The translations under genes and the position numbers were made by a program. Of a stretch of 64,000 nt of DNA, positions 53,722-63,291 are shown in pieces. This DNA comes from UBA11090 sp035560555 (GTDB lineage Bacteria; Spirochaetota; Spirochaetia; Treponematales; Rectinemataceae): the NCBI GenBank assembly GCA_035560555.1, contig DATMZF010000048.1:7680-71679 (forward strand). The letters are read 5' to 3'. The notes below the pieces were generated by a model that did no database searches, was not told where the DNA came from, and worked only from the letters and a program-made list of their open reading frames with translations. Position 1 is the first letter of the stretch, and every line of letters starts with the position of its first letter.

Positions 53722-54746
53722 GACGTTTTGCCTCCGTTTGCCCCGCGTTTGTAGATAGGTACGCGCGATTGGGGCGCAAGGTCCAGTCCATCCCTTTCCC
53801 CGCGCGCGAAGTAGTGATAGGCGATGCCCGCCACCATGGCGCCGTTGTCGCCGCAGAGGGCGAGGGGAGGGAAGTGCGCCTCAAGATCGTCGTGGGCGGC
53901 GAGCTGTCTGCGCAGGTAGGCGTTGGCGGAGACGCCTCCCCCCGCGACGATGCGTCGAATCCCCGTATCTTCCACGGCGAGGAGAAGCTTGGACAGCAGC
54001 ATATCTATGGCGGCTTTCCGGAATGAGGCGGAAATGTTTTCTGGGGTCGTCTCGGCGCCGTCTTGCCTGTACCTATCGAGATGGTGGATGACGGCGGTCT
54101 TCAATCCGGAATAGGAAAGGTCGTAGCGGTGGTCGCCCTTGTGAAGGGAGGGCGTCGGGAACTTGAACGCCCCCGCGTCTCCCTTCTCGGCGAGTTCGTC
54201 TATGACCTGGCCGCCAGGATAGCCGAAACCGTAGTGCTTGGAGACTTTATCGAAGGCTTCGCCCGCGGCGTCGTCTATCGTGGTCCCCAGGACGCTGAGC
54301 CTGTCGAAATCCTCGGCCAAGCAAATAATCGAATGACCGCCCGATACCAGAAGCCCGATGAAAGGATATTTGATATCGTCGACAAGGCGGGGGGCATAGA
54401 GGTGGGCCAGCATGTGATTGATGCCCTTGAAGGGCTTTCCGAGGGCGAAAGACATGGCTTTGGCGAAAGACAGGCCCACGGCAAGGGAGCCTATAAGCCC
54501 GGGCTGGAAAGTGGCGGCCACGCCGTCGATTCCCGATGGCGTGATGGACGCTTCGCGAAGAGCCTGCCTTACGACGCCTTCGATCCACTGCGTGTGGGCG
54601 CGGCTAGCGACCTCGGGAACCACTCCCTGGTATTGTTTGTGGAGGGGAATCTGCGTCGCGACTATGTTCGAATGAATTTTCCTGCCGTCTTCGACGATGG
54701 CCGCCGAGCATTCGTCGCAGGAAGACTCAATCCCCAGGACGAGCAT
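53718..54746 (-). CDS. tsaD: tRNA N6-adenosine threonylcarbamoyltransferase TsaD
   Basis: 342 residues. It opens with VLGIESSCDECSAAIVEDGRKI, the ASKHA ATP-site strand. The metal-binding His pair is in GINHMLAHLY. FIGLLVSGGHS and AGGGVSANAYLRRQL are the family motifs. It adds the threonylcarbamoyl group to A37 of ANN-reading tRNAs, with TsaB/TsaE/TsaC encoded elsewhere. It overlaps the upstream deacetylase-like gene by 20 bp. Confidence 0.96.
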   Translation of the reverse strand: MLVLGIESSCDECSAAIVEDGRKIHSNIVATQIPLHKQYQGVVPEVASRAHTQWIEGVVRQALREASITPSGIDGVAATFQPGLIGSLAVGLSFAKAMSFALGKPFKGINHMLAHLYAPRLVDDIKYPFIGLLVSGGHSIICLAEDFDRLSVLGTTIDDAAGEAFDKVSKHYGFGYPGGQVIDELAEKGDAGAFKFPTPSLHKGDHRYDLSYSGLKTAVIHHLDRYRQDGAETTPENISASFRKAAIDMLLSKLLLAVEDTGIRRIVAGGGVSANAYLRRQLAAHDDLEAHFPPLALCGDNGAMVAGIAYHYFARGERDGLDLAPQSRVPIYKRGANGGKTS

Positions 54747-55842
54747 CGTCGTCTCCTGTCGCGCTCCTGATCATGTACTTGGATATGGTCGATAAGGAAT
54801 AGCCTTCTTCGACAAGCTGAGGGTATATATCCATGAGCGTCTGCGCGAGTTCGGCCGACCAGACATGGCCGATCAGCACCGCCGCGCCCCTGGTCGAGGC
54901 GACCTTCTTGCCCTCTTCGAGAGCGTGGAGTACCGATTGCTTATCGCCAGAGTTGTCCAGAAACACGTCGCGCTCCCAATATGGTATGGCTAGTTCAAGG
55001 CAGAGGGCCGCAGTCGCGGTTCCTGGTGCCGTGAGAGAATCAAGATAATAGATGCCACGCCTTTTGACAAGGTCGAGGGTGGCCGCCATGAGCGCCTCGT
55101 CCCTTGTCACGGCCGAACCCATATGATTGTTCACGCCGACAGCCTGGGGAAGGCTCTCCAGATTTCTGGCCAGGAGGGAGGCGGCTTCCTCGGGCTTCAT
55201 GCCGAGGAGAATGGCTCCCGGGCCGGGATTGTTGCCGCCCAAAGCCTGCATGGGTTGATGCAGGAGCACTTCCTTGCCGGCTTCGGCGGCGAGCCTCGCG
55301 GCTTCGGCGCTGTGGTCCACCTGCGGCAGCACGGCGATGGAGAGAGGGAAAGGCAACTCCAGGAAAGGTTTCAGTTGTTGAAGGTTGTACCCCGCGTCAT
55401 CGATGACGATGATGAGCGTCGGCTTATTCCCTTCTTTCAGTTTTTCCTCGCGCATGGCGAGTATGTATGGCAGCGCCCTTTCTTTCGGTTTGGCCGCGGG
55501 CGGGTTTTCGCTGACCTTCGCATCCTTGGCCGGTTCTTTGTCGGGCCTCTGCGCGGGAGCTTCCACGACATCAGCGTCGGGAACTGTCTGCGCCTGGCTG
55601 TCCGGAAGGAGAGCTTCATAGCCCTCGGGCACTTCAATGGAATATTCGGGTTGTCCGTAAGGCCAGAGCGTCGTCGGGGATTGCGGCGTGGAGGATGTCG
55701 TCGCCACTTCTGAAGACCGGCTCAGGTAGAAAACGATAGCTATGCAAGCCGCGAGCGCGAGCGCCGCGATGAAGATGATCGTGCCGCGCCAACCGCTTCG
55801 TGAAGCCCTTGTTCCGCGCCCATTATTTTTTTTGGAAGCCAC
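54727..55842 (-). CDS. divergent polysaccharide deacetylase (YibQ/DUF610 family), membrane-anchored
   Basis: 371 residues. A basic N-terminus and one membrane helix (TIIFIAALALAACIAIVFYL, near residues 22-42) are followed by a Pro/Ala-rich linker. The domain begins with LIIVIDDAGYNLQQLKPFLELPFPLSIAVLP, then KEVLLHQPMQALGGNNPGPGAI and VGVNNHMGSAVTRDE. These are the divergent polysaccharide deacetylase motifs, with the Asp-Asp and His residues kept. It probably acts on cell-wall glycans outside the inner membrane. It is first of the minus-strand operon with tsaD, the M29 peptidase and lysS. Confidence 0.88.
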   Translation of the reverse strand: MASKKNNGRGTRASRSGWRGTIIFIAALALAACIAIVFYLSRSSEVATTSSTPQSPTTLWPYGQPEYSIEVPEGYEALLPDSQAQTVPDADVVEAPAQRPDKEPAKDAKVSENPPAAKPKERALPYILAMREEKLKEGNKPTLIIVIDDAGYNLQQLKPFLELPFPLSIAVLPQVDHSAEAARLAAEAGKEVLLHQPMQALGGNNPGPGAILLGMKPEEAASLLARNLESLPQAVGVNNHMGSAVTRDEALMAATLDLVKRRGIYYLDSLTAPGTATAALCLELAIPYWERDVFLDNSGDKQSVLHALEEGKKVASTRGAAVLIGHVWSAELAQTLMDIYPQLVEEGYSLSTISKYMIRSATGDDDARPGD

Positions 55843-55877
55843 GCTGCCATAGTATCCATGGAGTGAGCCTTGGACAA

Positions 55878-55919
55878 GGCTATGGGCGGGGCCGCCATCC
55901 GGCGGCCCCGCCCATAGCC
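55878..55919. repeat. very stable GC-rich hairpin downstream of the sigma factor gene
   Basis: A perfect 19-bp inverted repeat (55878-55896 with 55901-55919) with a 4-nt loop. It lies between the deacetylase-like gene start and the sigma factor stop. It is not followed by a T-run on either strand, so it is not a standard terminator. A second small dyad, AGCCTTG/CAAGGCT, abuts it at 55866-55881. Confidence 0.8.
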
Positions 55920-55938
55920 CAGAGATCCACGATGCTTT

Positions 55939-56772
55939 TTAAGCGGTCAAGCAGAGATACCCCTTGGCCGCCTCGGTCTGCAGCTTCTTGAGCGCCCTTT
56001 TTTCGATGTGGCGCACCGTCTCGGGCGACAGCCTCATTTCGAGGCCCATCTGCTTGAGCGATCTTCGGCTGCGCCCATCGATCTCGAAACGCTGGTTGAT
56101 CACGTTCCTTTCCCTGTCCTGGAGGACGGAAAGAAGCTGAACCGTCTGTTCGCGAGCGATATGCTCGCCGAAGAGCTTCTCTGGCGCATAGGTAAAGTCT
56201 TCGTACATATCGAGCAGGTCGATCGTGTCCTCGTCGACCTGGGATTCGAGACTCGCGACCCTTTCGGAAAACACGAGCACTTCGTTCAGTTTTTTTTCGG
56301 GGATTCCCAGCTTGGCAGAAATCTCCTTGGAAGAGGGCTGCCTGTTCAGCGCCTGGCTCATGATGCTCTTTTCGGCCTGGACCTTCCGTATAAGCTCTTC
56401 CTTGCGGTGGGGCAACCGGATCGCTCTTCCCGTGTTTACGAGCGAACGGCTTATCGATTGGCGGATCCACCACGCGGCATAGGTCGAGAATTTTACTTTC
56501 CGCGCGCCATCGAATTTTTCGGCGGCCTTCATGAGGCCGATATTGCCTTCCTGAATGAGATCGGTGAGCGTGAGGGAGGGGTTCCACATCGATCGCGCGA
56601 TGCGCACGACGAGCCTAAGGTTGGCTTCGATGAGGCGTTTACGGGCGGCTTGATCGCCATGCGCTATTTTTATCGACAACGATTCCTCTTCTTCCCTCGT
56701 GAGAAGCTTGATACCCTTTATCGACTTGAAATAGCTGGAGAGGCATTCATCGCTTGTTGTTAGGTTGGACAT
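55939..56772 (-). CDS. sigma-70 family RNA polymerase sigma factor (RpoD/RpoS type)
   Basis: 277 residues. Region 1.2 is LSSYFKSIKGIKLLTREEEESL, region 2 has ANLRLVVRIARS, DLIQEGNIGLMKAAEKFD and FSTYAAWWIRQSISR, region 3 follows, and region 4 ends with the helix-turn-helix RRSLKQMGLEMRLSPETVRHIEKRALKKLQ. It lacks the long region 1.1 and non-conserved insert of a large RpoD, so it may be the compact housekeeping sigma or an alternative group 2 factor. AGGAGG lies upstream of the ATG. Confidence 0.92.
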   Translation of the reverse strand: MSNLTTSDECLSSYFKSIKGIKLLTREEEESLSIKIAHGDQAARKRLIEANLRLVVRIARSMWNPSLTLTDLIQEGNIGLMKAAEKFDGARKVKFSTYAAWWIRQSISRSLVNTGRAIRLPHRKEELIRKVQAEKSIMSQALNRQPSSKEISAKLGIPEKKLNEVLVFSERVASLESQVDEDTIDLLDMYEDFTYAPEKLFGEHIAREQTVQLLSVLQDRERNVINQRFEIDGRSRRSLKQMGLEMRLSPETVRHIEKRALKKLQTEAAKGYLCLTA

Positions 56773-56923
56773 GGCATTTCCTCCTACGTCTATTTAAGCA
56801 AGTACCGTGCCATAAGAGGTGGTATTGTTGAAATTTTTTTATCTTTCATCGCTATAAGGAAGTATGGGGAAAGGGAGCGGCGGGGACGATGTCGCTGGGC
56901 GCTGCGATTGAAGAAACGATATG

Positions 56924-56964
56924 AAAAAAGATACAGGCTGCGCGGCAGTCCTGTATCTTTTTTT
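56924..56964. terminator. bidirectional intrinsic terminator
   Basis: AAAAAAGATACAGG (56924-56937) pairs with CCTGTATCTTTTTT (56950-56963), with an inner CTGC/GCAG pair and GCG loop. It lies 41 nt past the stop of the LysM/M23 gene on the minus strand, where six T follow the stem. On the plus strand eight T follow. Confidence 0.9.
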
Positions 56965-57004
56965 TAACAGCGCATCGGGTGACTCCCGATCTTCCGCGAA
57001 GGGG

Positions 57005-58399
57005 TCACTTCACGTATTTCGTGGGATCCAGGGCTTGGCCGTTTTTAAATATGCTAAAATGCAGGTGAGGGCCGGTGCTCTGTCCTGTGTTGCCGGAGAG
57101 ACCGATGATGGCTCCCTGGCTTATAGATGCCCCTTCCTTGACCGAAATATGGCTTAAATGGGCATAGAGCGACTGGTATCCGCTCGCGTGCTTAAGGATG
57201 ACATAGTTTCCGAACACGGAGTTGTAGCCGGTGTCGGCGACGCTGCCGTCGCTCGTCGCCTTCACTTTCGTGCCCAGCGACACGACGATATCGATGGCAG
57301 AATGATAGGTGCGCAATCCGGTGAAGGGGTTGGCCCTGTAGCCGAAGGATGAGGAGACGCCGCCCCTTGCCGGCCAGATGAAGCGTTCCCCGTAGAAATT
57401 GCGAAGAGTGGCCGACGAAAGCCTGGCGTTGGGGATGAACAGACTTTGGCCGACATTGATCGTTCCGCTGGCCAGATCGTTGGCGTCCACGATGCGGGTA
57501 ATGTCGATGGAATAGGTCTTGGCGAGGTAGAGAAGGCTCTCACCCTTGCGGACTTTGTGGCTGACACCGTCCATGTTCGGAATCCTGAGCTGAATGCCCG
57601 GGCGGATCGAGCTGGAGCTCTGGAGATTATTGGATGAGATGATGGTGTCTTGTCTGAGGCCGAAACGCTTCGCTATCTTTTCAAGCGAATCGCCGCTTTT
57701 GACGCTATACGATCGAATGTTTACTGAGACGGGTATGGGGGGGAGCGCGCCGGCAGGCAGGATATCCTTATCGGAAGAGTCGGGTTCCAGATAGGCCATC
57801 AGAGCCGCCTGCGCCGATTCCTCGTCGGGAAGGATGAGACTTCCGGATGAAACCGGGAAACTCGTGGCGCCTATGATCGCGGCGGCTCCGGCGGAGATGA
57901 CGATCGCCGCTATGAGAACGGAGAGGATTATCCTCCTGACAGGGCTGGACACCGGGCCGATGTTCTTCAATCGCGCCGCAAAAACCCGGATATTCTCCAT
58001 CCGTGCCGCGCCGCTCTGTTTTCCGGGGGAAACATTCTCGCGCCTGTCCGCTTCAGCTGAACTCTCCATCCGTTCGCTTGTGGGGAGGGGAGCGGCTGGC
58101 GTCGCTTTCGGTTTTAGCCTGAAGATGTTCGTCGGTATATTTGCCAGGATCCTGGCCGTCGCGCTGAGACGGGCCTTGCCCTTGGACGCGACAGTTCTGA
58201 ATCCTTCGTCCGCGTAGGACTGGAATTTTATTCCGGCTTTCTTGATTATGGATTTTGCGGGACGATGTCCGGATGGACGGCGCTCTTTGCCAACCGAGGC
58301 GGGCTTGCCGTCGAGAATAGTGAGGAAGGGTTTTGGACGGAATTGCGCGCGAGAAGCGCTGTCGCGCTTGCCCTTTATCCGGTCGGTTTCGGTATCCAT
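57005..58399 (-). CDS. LysM domain M23 family peptidase (cell-wall endopeptidase)
   Basis: 464 residues. A long basic N-terminal region (~140 residues) precedes one membrane helix (IILSVLIAAIVISAGAAAIIG). Two LysM domains follow (VKSGDSLEKIAKRFGLRQDTI and VRKGESLLYLAKTYSI). The M23 domain has HSAIDIV (zinc ligands His/Asp) and PHLHFSIFKNG (HxH), so the zinc site is complete. It should cut peptidoglycan crosslinks on the periplasmic side. It is divergent from the lepB gene. Confidence 0.93.
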   Translation of the reverse strand: MDTETDRIKGKRDSASRAQFRPKPFLTILDGKPASVGKERRPSGHRPAKSIIKKAGIKFQSYADEGFRTVASKGKARLSATARILANIPTNIFRLKPKATPAAPLPTSERMESSAEADRRENVSPGKQSGAARMENIRVFAARLKNIGPVSSPVRRIILSVLIAAIVISAGAAAIIGATSFPVSSGSLILPDEESAQAALMAYLEPDSSDKDILPAGALPPIPVSVNIRSYSVKSGDSLEKIAKRFGLRQDTIISSNNLQSSSSIRPGIQLRIPNMDGVSHKVRKGESLLYLAKTYSIDITRIVDANDLASGTINVGQSLFIPNARLSSATLRNFYGERFIWPARGGVSSSFGYRANPFTGLRTYHSAIDIVVSLGTKVKATSDGSVADTGYNSVFGNYVILKHASGYQSLYAHLSHISVKEGASISQGAIIGLSGNTGQSTGPHLHFSIFKNGQALDPTKYVK

Positions 58400-58469
58400 A
58401 GGTTTTTCTAGTATCGGTGTGTTTCGGCCGATATATTATCAAAGAAGCAAATTCTCGTGAAGGATGAGT

Positions 58470-58946
58470 ATGAAGGTTTTGCCAGGAAACGTTGGATTGA
58501 GAAGCGAAGCCAGAAAAAGATCGGGCTCAGCGAGTGTCGGCCTGATTCTTGTCTGCGTCATCGCCATGCTTATTCTGGGCAGGACTTTCGTCGTGGACGC
58601 GGCCTTGGTTCATGGGCGATCCATGCTTCCGAGTTTCGGATCGGGCGATATCGTGATCGTATTCAAGGCGGCATATGGGCTCAGAACGCCCCATGGCGGC
58701 TATTTTTTCCTTTGGGGGGAACCCGAGCCCCGCGATGTCGTGGCCGCTTTCAACCCAGACACAAAAAAAGTGATCATCAAAAGGGTCTGGATGGAGGAAG
58801 GCGTGGATCGGCCCGGGCGCGAGGGGAGCTCCGCCGCGTATTTCCTTCTCGGCGACAATAAATACGAGTCCATCGACTCAAGGGAATTCGGCCCGGTGCC
58901 GATGAACAATATACTGGGGAAAGTGCTTTCATTCCCCCTCTTCTAG
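58470..58946 (+). CDS. lepB: signal peptidase I
   Basis: 158 residues from the ATG at 58470, with GAAGG 6 nt upstream; the ATG at 58464 would abut that site. One membrane helix (VGLILVCVIAMLILG) is followed by VHGRSMLPSF with the catalytic Ser, KKVIIKRV with the catalytic Lys, and the family GDNKYESIDSREFGPV box. It removes signal peptides from exported proteins. It is short but complete. The FtsI-type gene follows 24 nt later. Confidence 0.9.
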   Translation: MKVLPGNVGLRSEARKRSGSASVGLILVCVIAMLILGRTFVVDAALVHGRSMLPSFGSGDIVIVFKAAYGLRTPHGGYFFLWGEPEPRDVVAAFNPDTKKVIIKRVWMEEGVDRPGREGSSAAYFLLGDNKYESIDSREFGPVPMNNILGKVLSFPLF

Positions 58947-58970
58947 GCTTTTGATATCTATGGGAAACAG

Positions 58971-60872
58971 ATGAAAACAAGAAATATCCGCCTGGTTTTG
59001 GCCATGGCGATTCTCGGGATATTCGCCTCGCTGGTCATCGCTCGATATGCCCAGCTAGCCCTCAGCGCGGAAAAAAGCGGCGGATCGGGTTTGGACGATT
59101 CAGGCGAGCGGGGCTCGATCGTGGACAGGAACGGCCGCGTCCTTGCCATGGATGTGCCCAAGTACAATATTTCCGTCTGGCGTCCCTCCACGAAGCCGGA
59201 AGCCTTCAGAAAAGAGATCCCCGAGCTCGCGAAGCTTCTGGGAATCTCCGCAGACAGCATCTCGACCCGCTACGACGATGGAAGCCAGAACTATTTCTAT
59301 ATCGCCAGACGGATTTCAGCCGATGAGGCCCGCCCTCTCATCGAAGCCAAGAAAACCGGCAAATTCAAGGGCGTGCAGGCTGACGAGATTTCGGGACGGC
59401 TTTACCCGGAAGGAAAGCTCGCGTCGCAGCTGATCGGGTTCACCGGAGAAGGGAATGTCGGCCTGGACGGCATCGAGACGAAATATGAAAACGAACTCAA
59501 GCCCAAACCGAGGAAGGCCGCCGACGGTACCGGGCGCGTCCTCGATCCCGGGCGCAAGGTTCCTCGCGGCGATACGGTCACCTTGAGCATAGACGCAAAT
59601 CTTCAATACATGATCGAAAAGATCATGGAGGACGCGGTCGCGGCAAACGGCGCTTCGGCGGCCTTCGCCCTGGCGATGGATGTCCATTCGGGCGAAATAC
59701 TGGCCTATGTCGGCGGACAAGGCTTCGATCTCAACGAATATGCCTCCTACGACGTCGAGAAAAGAAGGGATCTCCTTTCCCTTTTTTCCTACGAACCGGG
59801 CTCGGTATTCAAGCTTTTTAGCATGGCTTCCATCCTCGACATGGGCGCGATCACGACGAAGACGATCTTCGATTGCGATGGAGCCTACCGCAGAACGCTT
59901 CCGAACGGCGAGAAGATCGTCATCAAGGATCTGGGCGTCTACGGCAAACAGAATTACGCCGGCGTACTGGCGCACTCCAGCAACGCGGGCGTCGGTTACG
60001 CTTCCGATAGGATCTCCGAAACCGACCTCTACGAGCGGCTGAAGACCTTCGGTTTCGGCATGAAGACGGGGATCGGCCTTTCAGGCGAGAGCGCCGGATC
60101 CTTGCGCGAGCCCGAAAAATGGTCCGGCCGTTCCAAGCCCACGATTGCCATTGGGCAGGAAGTGATGGTGACGGCGCTGCAGATGGTCACGGCCGGCGCG
60201 GCCATCGCGAACGGCGGATTCCTTCTCAAGCCGACGACGGTCGCGCGCATCGAAACGGCGGACGGCGAGAAGGTGTTCGCCCATGAGCCGCAGGTCGTCC
60301 GCCGCGTCGTTTCGGAGGAAACATCGAGGGCGATCCTCGACGCCATGGAGACGACAGCGAGCATGCAGGGCACCGGATGGCGCGCGAAAGTTTCCGATAT
60401 CAGGATGGCGGTCAAGACCGGAACGGCGCAGATGATAGACCAGAAGACGCGCGCGTACTCCGCAAAGGACTATATCGCGAGCACCATGGGCATCTTTCCG
60501 GCGGACGCGCCCCGAATCGTGCTCTATATCGCCATAGTCAAGCCGCGAGGCGCCTCCTATCTCGGCGGACAGATAGCGGCGCCCGTCTTGAGGGACGCGG
60601 CCGAGGCCGTTCTGTCCTGCATCGACATCGAGCGCGGCAAATCACCCACCGTCGTCCATGAGGGCGCGGTCGTGCTTCCCGCCGAAGCCCCGGTCAGCAT
60701 CGGATCGACCATGCCCGATCTGACGGGGTATTCCAAACGATCCCTTCTTCCCCTCCTTGAAAGAAAGGATATCGTGGTTGTCATCAACGGCGATGGATAC
60801 GTGATTTCGCAGCAGCCCGCCCCCGGATCGGACTTGGGAGAGGGCGCAAAGATAATTTTCAATCTGAAGTGA
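58971..60872 (+). CDS. ftsI: peptidoglycan transpeptidase, FtsI/PBP2-type with C-terminal PASTA domain
   Basis: 633 residues. One N-terminal membrane helix (VLAMAILGIFASLVIARYAQL), then the PBP dimer domain starting at GSIVDRNGRVLAMDVPKYN. The transpeptidase has the three active-site motifs: SVFK (in EPGSVFKLF), SSN (HSSNAGVGY) and KTGTAQ. A PASTA domain follows at the C-terminus (MPDLTGYSKRSLLPLLERKDI...GYVISQQPAPGSDLGEG). It should crosslink septal or lateral peptidoglycan. The assignment as FtsI rather than another class B PBP rests on length and PASTA domain, as no mra/mur genes are nearby. Confidence 0.88.
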   Translation: MKTRNIRLVLAMAILGIFASLVIARYAQLALSAEKSGGSGLDDSGERGSIVDRNGRVLAMDVPKYNISVWRPSTKPEAFRKEIPELAKLLGISADSISTRYDDGSQNYFYIARRISADEARPLIEAKKTGKFKGVQADEISGRLYPEGKLASQLIGFTGEGNVGLDGIETKYENELKPKPRKAADGTGRVLDPGRKVPRGDTVTLSIDANLQYMIEKIMEDAVAANGASAAFALAMDVHSGEILAYVGGQGFDLNEYASYDVEKRRDLLSLFSYEPGSVFKLFSMASILDMGAITTKTIFDCDGAYRRTLPNGEKIVIKDLGVYGKQNYAGVLAHSSNAGVGYASDRISETDLYERLKTFGFGMKTGIGLSGESAGSLREPEKWSGRSKPTIAIGQEVMVTALQMVTAGAAIANGGFLLKPTTVARIETADGEKVFAHEPQVVRRVVSEETSRAILDAMETTASMQGTGWRAKVSDIRMAVKTGTAQMIDQKTRAYSAKDYIASTMGIFPADAPRIVLYIAIVKPRGASYLGGQIAAPVLRDAAEAVLSCIDIERGKSPTVVHEGAVVLPAEAPVSIGSTMPDLTGYSKRSLLPLLERKDIVVVINGDGYVISQQPAPGSDLGEGAKIIFNLK

Positions 60873-60881
60873 GGTGTGGAA

Positions 60882-61445
60882 ATGAACAGGGACGAGGCGA
60901 TTTCTCTTTGGCGCGAATACAACAGCGAGGATTCCTTGTACCGCCACGCGCTTTCGGTGGAAGCCGCCATGCGATACTTCGCGAAAAAGTACGGTGAAGA
61001 TGAAGATTTCTGGGGAGTCGTGGGTCTTCTCCACGATATCGATTACCAGCGGTTTCCCGAGGAGCACCTCGCCCATACGCGGCCCATGCTCGAAAAAGCG
61101 GGATTGGGGGAGGATGTCATCCACGCCGTGTTGAGCCATGGATGGGGCCTTTGCAGCGATGTGGAGCCAGCCGTCAGAATGGAGAAAGTGCTCTACGCGG
61201 TCGACGAACTGACCGGCTTCATCTTCGCCTGCGCCGTGGTCCGACCTTCCAGAAGCGTCCTCGATATGGAAGTGAAGTCCGTCAAGAAGAAGTGGAAGAC
61301 GGCCAATTTCGCCGCCGCCATTCGCCGCGACGTCATCGAGAAGGGAGCCGACATGCTTGGCGTATCGCTGGATGAACTCATCGGGGATACTATTTTGGCT
61401 TTGAGAGCGGCGGCCGAGGATGTCGGCCTGAAGGGAACCATTTAA
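60882..61445 (+). CDS. HD domain protein
   Basis: 187 residues from the ATG at 60882 with GAGG 7 nt upstream. It shows a compact HD fold: LYRHALSVEAAMRYFAKKYG supplies the first His, GLLHDIDY the HD pair, and VLSHGW and ALYAVDELTGF-like YAVDELTGF later ligands. HD proteins of this size are usually phosphohydrolases acting on nucleotides. Substrate is unknown. It lies between ftsI (9 nt upstream) and ffh. Confidence 0.82.
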   Translation: MNRDEAISLWREYNSEDSLYRHALSVEAAMRYFAKKYGEDEDFWGVVGLLHDIDYQRFPEEHLAHTRPMLEKAGLGEDVIHAVLSHGWGLCSDVEPAVRMEKVLYAVDELTGFIFACAVVRPSRSVLDMEVKSVKKKWKTANFAAAIRRDVIEKGADMLGVSLDELIGDTILALRAAAEDVGLKGTI

Positions 61446-61528
61446 AGCGCGCGCGCGGCGCGGTTGACCATTGGGCATTTTGACTATACATTTTTCGCGA
61501 CAATCCCGTGCTATATGGTGGTTTCCCT

Positions 61529-62860
61529 ATGCTTGAGAAAATTACTGAGAAATTCGTAGATGCCTTCCGGACGATCGGCGGCAAGTCTTCCATATCCGAG
61601 AAAAACGTCGAGGACGCGGTTGAGCAGATAAAGATGGCTCTTCTCGAAGCGGACGTGAATCTTCGCGTCGTCAGGCGCTTCGTCAACGCGACGCTGGAAG
61701 AAGCGAAGGGCGAAAAGGTCATTCGTTCGGTCAGCCCAGGCCAGCAGTTCATAAAGATAGTCCACGACAAGATGGTCGCGCTTCTGGGCGATGAGGACCA
61801 GGACCTGAACATCAGGGGACCGGACACGCAGTCCGTCATACTTCTTCTCGGTCTCCAGGGCTCCGGCAAGACGACGACAGCGGCGAAGCTCGCGAACCGG
61901 CTCAAGGGCAAGGGGAGGAAGGTCCTCCTCGTGGCCTGCGACCTCATCCGTCCGGCCGCCGTGGAGCAGCTTACGGTACTCGGCGCTCAGGTCGGTGTCG
62001 CCGTCCATGCCGAGGAGACCAAGGATCCGGTAAGGGTCGCCACGGCGGCTCTCGCCCGCGCGAAGCGGGAGTCCTTCGACACCGTGATCATCGATACGGC
62101 GGGACGCCTGCAGATCGACGATGCCCTGATGGCGGAGCTCGCCAGGGTCAAGGATGCCGTGAATCCCATCGAGTCCCTCCTCGTAGCGGACTCCATGACA
62201 GGCCAAGCGGCGGTGGATATAGCCAAGTCTTTCGACGAGAAGATTGGCATCACCGGCGTCATCCTGAGCAAGTTCGATTCCGACACGAGAGGCGGCGCCG
62301 CGCTCTCGCTCAAGTCGGTGACCGGCAAGGCCATCAAGTTCATCGGAACCTCCGAACATATGGACGGGCTGGAACCCTTCCACCCTGAACGCATCGCGAG
62401 CCGCATCCTCGGCATGGGCGACGTGGTTTCCCTGGTGGAAAAAGCCCAGACCGTCTACGATCAGAAAGAGGCCGAGGCCCTCGAAAAGAAGATTTCCGAG
62501 GAAAATTTTACTCTCGAGGATTATCTCGACCAGCTGCAGAAAATGAAAAAAATGGGCTCGGTGAAGTCGATGCTCGATATGATCCCCGGCCTGTCCGGCC
62601 AGGTGAGCGAGGAGCAGATCGATCTTGAAGGCATGAAATATGAAGAGGCCATTCTGCGTTCCATGACCAGGAAAGAAAGGCTGAATTACCTCATCATCGG
62701 GCCTTCACGGCGGTCAAGGATAGCGAGGGGATCAGGCACTTCGGTCGCCGAAGTCAATCGCCTCCTTAAGAAATTCGAAAAGTCGCGGATCATGATGAAA
62801 AAGATGGTATCGTCCAAAGGCAAGAAGGCCATGGCAAAATATATGTCCGGCATGAAATGA
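61529..62860 (+). CDS. ffh: signal recognition particle protein Ffh
   Basis: 443 residues. N domain to ~90, then the GTPase with GLQGSGKTTTAAKLANRLKG, DLIRPAAVEQL, DTAGRLQIDDALM and SKFDSDTRGGAALS. The Met-rich M domain (residues ~300-443) binds 4.5S RNA and signal sequences, with MIPGLSG and SRRSRIARGSGTSVAEVNRLLKKF. The ATG at 61529 fits the family N-terminus; a GTG at 61508 is in frame. A TTGACC/TATACA pair with 15-bp spacing at 61464-61490 is a weak promoter candidate. Confidence 0.96.
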   Translation: MLEKITEKFVDAFRTIGGKSSISEKNVEDAVEQIKMALLEADVNLRVVRRFVNATLEEAKGEKVIRSVSPGQQFIKIVHDKMVALLGDEDQDLNIRGPDTQSVILLLGLQGSGKTTTAAKLANRLKGKGRKVLLVACDLIRPAAVEQLTVLGAQVGVAVHAEETKDPVRVATAALARAKRESFDTVIIDTAGRLQIDDALMAELARVKDAVNPIESLLVADSMTGQAAVDIAKSFDEKIGITGVILSKFDSDTRGGAALSLKSVTGKAIKFIGTSEHMDGLEPFHPERIASRILGMGDVVSLVEKAQTVYDQKEAEALEKKISEENFTLEDYLDQLQKMKKMGSVKSMLDMIPGLSGQVSEEQIDLEGMKYEEAILRSMTRKERLNYLIIGPSRRSRIARGSGTSVAEVNRLLKKFEKSRIMMKKMVSSKGKKAMAKYMSGMK

Positions 62861-62948
62861 ATATTCCCTTGCGCTGGATTGGCCCGGGGCTTTACATTCC
62901 GGATTTTTTCCTGTAAAGTACGTGAACCATTTCGTTTGGAGTCCAATT

Positions 62949-63140
62949 ATGTCTAGAGTATGCGAAGTTTGCGGTAAAGGCCCTATGTATGGCAATAACG
63001 TTTCCCATGCGAAGAATCGTACCAGAAGAGCTTGGCTGCCCAACCTCATCCAGGTGAAAACCAAGGTCGAGGGAACGGTGAAGACAGTAAAAATCTGCGC
63101 AAAATGCCTCAAAGCCGGTAAAGTCGTAAAGTACGTTTGA
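62949..63140 (+). CDS. rpmB: 50S ribosomal protein L28
   Basis: 63 residues, basic. MSRVCEVCGKGPMYGNNVSHAKNRTRR is the L28 N-terminus, with Cys residues CxxC here and KICAKCLKAG near the end, which makes this a zinc-binding (C+) form. The ATG at 62949 lacks a strong Shine-Dalgarno. It stands alone and is followed by a strong terminator. Confidence 0.95.
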   Translation: MSRVCEVCGKGPMYGNNVSHAKNRTRRAWLPNLIQVKTKVEGTVKTVKICAKCLKAGKVVKYV

Positions 63141-63205
63141 TTGTCGTTCCTGGGCAGCGCCTGTCCCAGAACGATGAATTGCCACTGAGGATAACCTTTT
63201 AAAAT

Positions 63206-63242
63206 AAAAAGCCGTCCACGGATATCGTGGACGGCTTTTTTA
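63206..63242. terminator. intrinsic terminator after rpmB
   Basis: AAAAAGCCGTCCACG (63206-63220) pairs with CGTGGACGGCTTTTT (63226-63240) around loop GATAT, followed by more T. It is 65 nt past the rpmB stop. Confidence 0.93.
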
Positions 63243-63291
63243 TATGCTAACCCATATTGTATGCAAGACCAAATCCCATGATTCCCGCGCG

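Noticed and set aside
56921..57157. 78-codon plus-strand frame
   Set aside because: It starts inside a terminator hairpin and runs antisense to the M23 peptidase gene.
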